Source: Desulfobacterales bacterium (GTDB lineage Bacteria > Desulfobacterota > Desulfobacteria > Desulfobacterales > Desulfosalsimonadaceae). From it: 11,402 nt of DNA. The translations under genes and the position numbers were made by a program. The stretch spans positions 1 through 11,402 of the forward strand of contig JAOZOL010000058.1 of the NCBI GenBank assembly GCA_029933295.1. The letters are read 5' to 3'. Below the pieces are notes generated by a model. That model searched no databases and was not told the origin of the DNA. It saw only the letters and a program-made list of their open reading frames with translations. Below, piece after piece: positions 7,485 to 11,402 of the stretch. The stretch's first letter is position 1; every line of letters starts with the position of its first letter.

Positions 7485-9197
7485 ATGTCAGACGCCGAAA
7501 GTGTTATCGGGTTTTTCTTAAATCTTTTCAAACGCCAGTATGATGACTCGAATCCCGGGGAAAGCGATTTGCAATATAAACTGCTTCCTTTATCTTCAGG
7601 CTCTGACCAGACATATGAGCTTCGCGTCAAACGCGGATCAAAATGGCATACCCGACGCATGAGCATCAGCCAGGTGGGAGAAAAAGTAGAAAGTAAAAGC
7701 ACCTGTTTTAAAGTCATATATGACAATCAGATGGTGGTTAAAATTCCGCCAAAGCCGATTAAGAATTTTAAAACCTATTTGACACACATCAAAAACGAAA
7801 GGCATATTTCACATCGGCTGACACCGGCCATAGCCTGCCTGTCGCCCTCTCTTTCCGCAATATTAACCAAATATCCGGGGTTAATATCAGATAATGAAAT
7901 TACAGGAGACATGCGTGAAAAAGAGTACATCCGGCTTCTTGCAAAAAAACCGCAGCTTCAGGATTACCTGAAAATAGACGGCGGATTTGTGTTTTTCATG
8001 AGTTTAGCCCGCCATACATTTTTTAATCGAGTTATTGAAAAAACACATGAGAAAAAAAAACGCATTCAGAATGAAATTATCAACAGCAGCCGGGCATTTG
8101 ATAATATCCAGGAGTTTGAAGCTCTTTACGGCGACCATAATAATGATATATTTTTCAGTATTAATCGGATTAATACTGCGTTTGAAAAAAAAATCGATGA
8201 GCTCCTTGCCGATGATTCGAATTTCCCATTGCCGCCGGTATATAAAAAAAAGGAATGGTTTTTTTCCGGACTTGCGGGGAAAAACCCCGATATTGAAACA
8301 GATGAATTTCCTGATACATTTTCCGCAGAAATTAACAGACTTATTAAGCGATTAACAACCGAAAATAAAGCTGAAATTTCTCTTTACAGAAAAACCATTA
8401 AAACACATGTCCAAAAAAAAATGTTTGACACCAACCGGTCTAAAATTGAAGGTCTGGTGATCAATATTCTGAATCTTTTGTATAATTTGAAAAAACAATG
8501 TATCGCGGTCAGAGATTTAAAGCCGGACAACATCTTTGTTGCCGGCAATGCCGATGAAGCCGACCATCTCCTGTGGGATACACAAAAATATTCTCTGGGG
8601 CTGATTGATCTTGAAACAGCAGTTGACTTTCACCCCATGGATTTAAAAAAAATCAGGCAGCCGAGCCTTGCAGGCACGCCAACTTATATGACCCCTTCGC
8701 ACATGTTTAAAAATGCGATCTTAGATCAGGTTTTTGATGAAGGCGCGATCCGCATATTGTACCTTCAGGACTGGTTCGCTGCCATGGGAATGATATACAG
8801 GGTGGTCAGGGGCAAAACCTTATTTAACAAAACAGCCAAATTGATCCCTCAAATCATGCAGATCAAAAAAAAAGCCATACGCCAGGGAAAATACCTGCCG
8901 GACATAATGAAAAATATCAGCTGGGGCTTCTGGAAATCTGCGAACACCGAATTTAATAACAAAATAGAACGCAATCAATCAAAATTTGCATCCCTTTATT
9001 TGAATTTACCGCGACACTTAATTGTGATGTTAAAAGATGAAATTCAGATCGAAAAAGCTGAAATGGAAAAACTTGGTCAGTTTAATAGAATGATCAAAAA
9101 TCAAATGACATGCGATGAGTTACTCTATGTACTGTTCAACATTGTATATCATGCCATGTATCGGCAATCCTGGTCAAATCGGAAACTGCCCGGATAG
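7485..9197 (+). CDS. Divergent Ser/Thr protein kinase-like protein with long insertion
   Basis: A 570-residue protein with recognisable eukaryotic-type kinase motifs. NQMVVKIP holds the likely ATP-binding Lys86, AVRDLKPDN the catalytic Asp344 (the usual His of HRD is Val), and LIDLETA the metal-binding Asp375 (DFG is DLE). GTPTYMTPS at 397-405 is the activation-segment end, with Ser for the usual Glu of APE. Asp429 in LQDWFAAMGMIY matches the conserved subdomain IX Asp. Lys86 and Asp344 are about 258 residues apart against roughly 95 in typical kinases, which implies an insertion of about 160 residues rich in Lys, Asn and coiled-coil-like helix. Residues after about 440 are helical with no recognised domain. 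No membrane segment is obvious. The ATG at 7485 is preferred because AGG (7475-7477) precedes it at 7 bases; ATG 7470 and TTG 7452 are alternatives. It converges with the Hpt gene. The substrate is unknown. Confidence 0.8.
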   Translation: MSDAESVIGFFLNLFKRQYDDSNPGESDLQYKLLPLSSGSDQTYELRVKRGSKWHTRRMSISQVGEKVESKSTCFKVIYDNQMVVKIPPKPIKNFKTYLTHIKNERHISHRLTPAIACLSPSLSAILTKYPGLISDNEITGDMREKEYIRLLAKKPQLQDYLKIDGGFVFFMSLARHTFFNRVIEKTHEKKKRIQNEIINSSRAFDNIQEFEALYGDHNNDIFFSINRINTAFEKKIDELLADDSNFPLPPVYKKKEWFFSGLAGKNPDIETDEFPDTFSAEINRLIKRLTTENKAEISLYRKTIKTHVQKKMFDTNRSKIEGLVINILNLLYNLKKQCIAVRDLKPDNIFVAGNADEADHLLWDTQKYSLGLIDLETAVDFHPMDLKKIRQPSLAGTPTYMTPSHMFKNAILDQVFDEGAIRILYLQDWFAAMGMIYRVVRGKTLFNKTAKLIPQIMQIKKKAIRQGKYLPDIMKNISWGFWKSANTEFNNKIERNQSKFASLYLNLPRHLIVMLKDEIQIEKAEMEKLGQFNRMIKNQMTCDELLYVLFNIVYHAMYRQSWSNRKLPG

Positions 9198-9222
9198 GAA
9201 TAAAACGGATAAAAACTTTGAT

Positions 9223-9594
9223 TTATTTAGCCATATGAGATAGCAACAACTGCTCTAAAGCATTGTAATTTTTTATGATATCGTCATATACACCTTCAGT
9301 GTCCCCCAGTTTACCATTCCTCGCCAGAACCAATAGTTGATGATTAAGTTCCTGAAGCCTTTTGGCTGAAATATTTGCCGCAGCACCTTTAAGGGTATGG
9401 GCTGCCCTTTCAACCATCTCCACATCTTTGCTTTTTATGCCCGCATTGAGATCCGCCAACAGACTGGGGGTGTCTTCAAGAAAAATCTCTAAAACTTCCT
9501 TTAACAAAACCGTATCACCGTCAATCCGTTCCAGAAAATCTTCATAATCAAAAACCGGCTGATTTACATTTCTTTGATCATCATCTTTCATCAT
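9223..9594 (-). CDS. Stand-alone Hpt (histidine phosphotransfer) domain protein
   Basis: A 123-residue single-domain protein. AHTLKGAAANI around residues 65-75 is the Hpt signature, and His66 is the expected phosphorylated histidine. The surrounding helices (FLERIDGDTVLLKEVLEIFLEDTP before it, AKRLQELNHQLLVLARNG after it) match the four-helix Hpt bundle. Such proteins shuttle phosphate between receiver domains of hybrid histidine kinases and response regulators in the cytoplasm. No kinase or receiver gene is in the window, so its partners are elsewhere or past this region. Two adjacent ATG codons start the gene, and AGAGAA lies just upstream on this strand. The stop is 25 bp from the stop of the kinase-like gene, which points toward it. 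Confidence 0.9.
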   Translation of the reverse strand: MMKDDDQRNVNQPVFDYEDFLERIDGDTVLLKEVLEIFLEDTPSLLADLNAGIKSKDVEMVERAAHTLKGAAANISAKRLQELNHQLLVLARNGKLGDTEGVYDDIIKNYNALEQLLLSHMAK

Positions 9595-9710
9595 TAAAAT
9601 TCTCTGTCTTTACGATGGGCAATGCAAGCATAAAACACTTTGATTACAGACTGTTAATTGTTCTTTTAAGGATCGGTTTCAAGACATCACATAACAAATC
9701 GAAGCATCCC

Positions 9711-9743
9711 TTGACTTGATTATTTTAAATAATTTTATATAAT
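9711..9743 (+). promoter_or_regulatory. Candidate sigma70-like promoter of the DUF4301 gene
   Basis: TTGACTTGATT at 9711-9721 contains two -35-like hexamers. TTGATT (9716-9721) lies 16 bases before a perfect TATAAT (9738-9743), while TTGACT (9711-9716) would need a 21-base spacer. The predicted transcript would start near 9750, giving a leader of about 95 bases before the ATG at 9846. Confidence 0.55.
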
Positions 9744-9754
9744 AAGAAATTATT
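9728..9754. repeat. AT-rich inverted repeat across the -10 box
   Basis: AATAATTT (9728-9735) and AAATTATT (9747-9754) are perfect 8-bp inverted arms with an 11-base centre that contains the candidate TATAAT. The placement would suit a repressor operator, but such repeats also occur by chance in sequence this rich in A and T. Confidence 0.35.
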
Positions 9755-9845
9755 ATGAATCCGGTCAATAATAAAAATAAAACAATTAAAAAACTGATAA
9801 AACGGTTCTTATCAATTTTCAGGCATAATTTTGCAGGAATGGTAT

Positions 9846-11402
9846 ATGGGTCAGTTCAAATTCGACAAAAAAGATATTGATCAAATAAAAAATATTGGCT
9901 TAACCCAAGAGCAAATTTATTCCCAGATATCCATATTTAAGCAAGGCGCCCCGTATGTTAAATTAAATCGTCCCTGTACTGTCGGAGACGGCATTAAACG
10001 TTTTACCCCGGACCAAATTGAACAATCCCTGCATTTTTATATACAAAAAGCAATTAAAAAACAATTGGTTAAGTTTGTTCCCGCATCCGGAGCAGCCACC
10101 CGGATGTTCAAAACCCTGATTCAGGCCCGCAATTCTTACACCCATGCCCGGAGATTAAAACAAACCCGGCCGGATGCTGAGAATCTGCTGGAGTTGATGC
10201 GAAACTTCAATCGACTTGCTTTTTCTGAGGACATCAAAATATATTTGTCAAAAAAAAAGCCGGATGCTGAATCGCTTATCAAAGAGGGTGATTTCCACCA
10301 AACACTAAACATGCTGCTGACTGATCAAGGATTAAATTTGCCGGCACTTCCAAAGGCGCTGATCAAATTTCATTCTTACGGGGATCACACCCGGACCGCT
10401 TTTGAAGAACATCTTGTTGAAGCCGACGGGTATGTCAAAACCCGGACAAATGACTGCAACCTGCATTTTACAGTCTCTTCCTCGCATTATGACAAATTCA
10501 ATGCGATTTATCATAAAATCAAAGACACCTATGAGCATAAATTCAATGCAAACTTTCATGTCAGCTTCTCTGTCCAGAAAGATAATACAAACACCATTGC
10601 CGTTGATCTGGATAACCGGCCGTATCGACTGGCAGACGGAAGTCTCTTTTTCAGACCCGGAGGTCACGGGGCTTTGATTGACAACCTGAATCAACTTGAT
10701 GCGGATATCGTATTTATTAAAAATATCGATAATGTAGCCCATGATCGGTTTAAAGCGGAAATGATTAAATGGAAAAAAATCCTGTGCGGCCATCTTATCC
10801 ATCTGCAAAAACAAATTTTTAATTTTTTAACCGCATTGCAAAAAGATCCGGTTACGCCGGAACTGATTCAAAACGCTTCTGAATTGATTGAAAAAGAGCT
10901 TTGTATCCATTTGCAGAAAAACGGTGAGCCCGACAGTTTGGAAAAAAAACGAACAACCCTTATTCATCTGTTAAATCGTCCCCTGCGGGTTTGCGGCATG
11001 GTGCCGAATGTAAAAGAGCCCGGCGGCGGCCCTTTCTGGGTTGAAGATAAAAAAGGCAATTTATCCATACAGATCATCGAAACTTCCCAGATCAACCCGG
11101 ACGACCATCACCAGCAGGCTATTTTAAATAATGCGACCCACTTTAATCCGGTTGATATTGTCTGCGGTTTAAAGGACGTGCATGGAAAACCATTTGATTT
11201 ATCGAAATATATTGATCATCAAACTGTCTTTATCGCGCATAAAGCAGAAAATGGTAAAGACCTCAAAGCCCTTGAACATCCCGGGCTCTGGAACGGCTCC
11301 ATGGCGCACTGGAATACCGTTTTTGTGGAAGTTCCCCTGATTACCTTCAACCCCGTTAAACAATTTACCGACCTGCTCCGGGAACCCCATCAGCCGGGTT
11401 AA
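9846..11402 (+). CDS. DUF4301 family protein, possible nucleotidyltransferase relative
   Basis: A 518-residue protein matching the DUF4301 family, known from Bacteroidetes and Desulfobacterota and without an assigned function. Recognisable family stretches are FDKKDIDQIKNIGLTQEQI near the N-terminus, KFVPASGAATRMFK (residues 76-89), RTAFEEHLVEADGYVKTR, FRPGGHGALIDNLNQLDADI (from about 269), KNIDNVAHDRF (292 on), and RVCGMVPNVKEPGGGPFWV near the C-terminus. The Gly-Ala-Ala-Thr-Arg-Met loop, the PGGHGAL motif and the IDN motif resemble, in order, the nucleotide-binding loop and the nDN motif of UDP-sugar pyrophosphorylases. A related activity is my inference, not a known fact. AGGAA (9835-9839) precedes the ATG at 9846 by 6 bases, so this start is preferred over the in-frame TTG at 9831. 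The gene is complete; its stop is the last three bases of the window. No signal peptide is seen. Confidence 0.85.
   Translation: MGQFKFDKKDIDQIKNIGLTQEQIYSQISIFKQGAPYVKLNRPCTVGDGIKRFTPDQIEQSLHFYIQKAIKKQLVKFVPASGAATRMFKTLIQARNSYTHARRLKQTRPDAENLLELMRNFNRLAFSEDIKIYLSKKKPDAESLIKEGDFHQTLNMLLTDQGLNLPALPKALIKFHSYGDHTRTAFEEHLVEADGYVKTRTNDCNLHFTVSSSHYDKFNAIYHKIKDTYEHKFNANFHVSFSVQKDNTNTIAVDLDNRPYRLADGSLFFRPGGHGALIDNLNQLDADIVFIKNIDNVAHDRFKAEMIKWKKILCGHLIHLQKQIFNFLTALQKDPVTPELIQNASELIEKELCIHLQKNGEPDSLEKKRTTLIHLLNRPLRVCGMVPNVKEPGGGPFWVEDKKGNLSIQIIETSQINPDDHHQQAILNNATHFNPVDIVCGLKDVHGKPFDLSKYIDHQTVFIAHKAENGKDLKALEHPGLWNGSMAHWNTVFVEVPLITFNPVKQFTDLLREPHQPG

Noticed and set aside
9198..9222. Possible bidirectional terminator between the convergent kinase-like and Hpt genes
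   Set aside because: The 25 bases are A-rich with no stem I can pair, so I do not call one.
10169..10270. Repeated GCCGGATGCTGA string at two places in the DUF4301 gene
   Set aside because: Both copies encode Pro-Asp-Ala-Glu before helices in the same frame; two short copies 90 bases apart are too little for a repeat element.
10332..10814. A 160-codon open frame on the - strand inside the DUF4301 gene
   Set aside because: The + strand frame is conserved DUF4301 sequence here, and the antisense product shows no domain.

Overview
The window reads as a piece of chromosome from an anaerobic member of the Desulfobacterota, most like the Desulfobacteraceae (Desulfobacter/Desulfobacula relatives). 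This is inferred from four things: the CobA-HemD fusion behind hemC, the FmdB-type zinc ribbon with a second Cys pair, a DUF4301 protein, and moderate-GC, A-run-rich coding sequence. No rRNA or other decisive marker is present, so the taxonomy is an inference. Nine protein genes fill almost all of the sequence. I see no tRNA, rRNA, CRISPR array, insertion sequence or prophage.

Region 1 (1-1354) holds a protein with a degenerate GGDEF-like N-terminus and about seven TPR repeats. It closes with a hairpin that overlaps its own stop codon. Region 2 (1475-7326) is a very compact six-gene run on the + strand: an FmdB-family zinc ribbon protein, hemC, a cobA-hemD fusion, an M20-peptidase-like protein, gpgS and moaA. 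Junctions are overlaps of 4, 11, 1 and 11 bp and then an 8-bp gap, so it is almost certainly one operon with translational coupling. HemC makes hydroxymethylbilane, and the HemD half of the next protein closes it to uroporphyrinogen III. The CobA half methylates that to precorrin-2, the entry to siroheme, cobalamin and, in sulfate reducers, siroheme-derived heme. GpgS makes glucosyl-3-phosphoglycerate and MoaA starts molybdopterin synthesis. The link between these pathways and the M20-like protein is not obvious.

Region 3 (7485-9594) has a divergent Ser/Thr-kinase-like protein with a long insertion between its ATP-binding lysine and its catalytic loop. It converges on a small stand-alone Hpt phosphotransfer protein on the - strand. 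Region 4 (9595-11402) has a 250-bp intergenic stretch with a good sigma70-like promoter and an AT-rich inverted repeat. A complete DUF4301 gene follows and ends exactly at the window edge.

No established novel system is evident. The best leads are the M20-like protein that has lost its catalytic Glu-Glu pair and is coupled to gpgS, the divergent kinase, and the DUF4301 protein with nucleotidyltransferase-like motifs.
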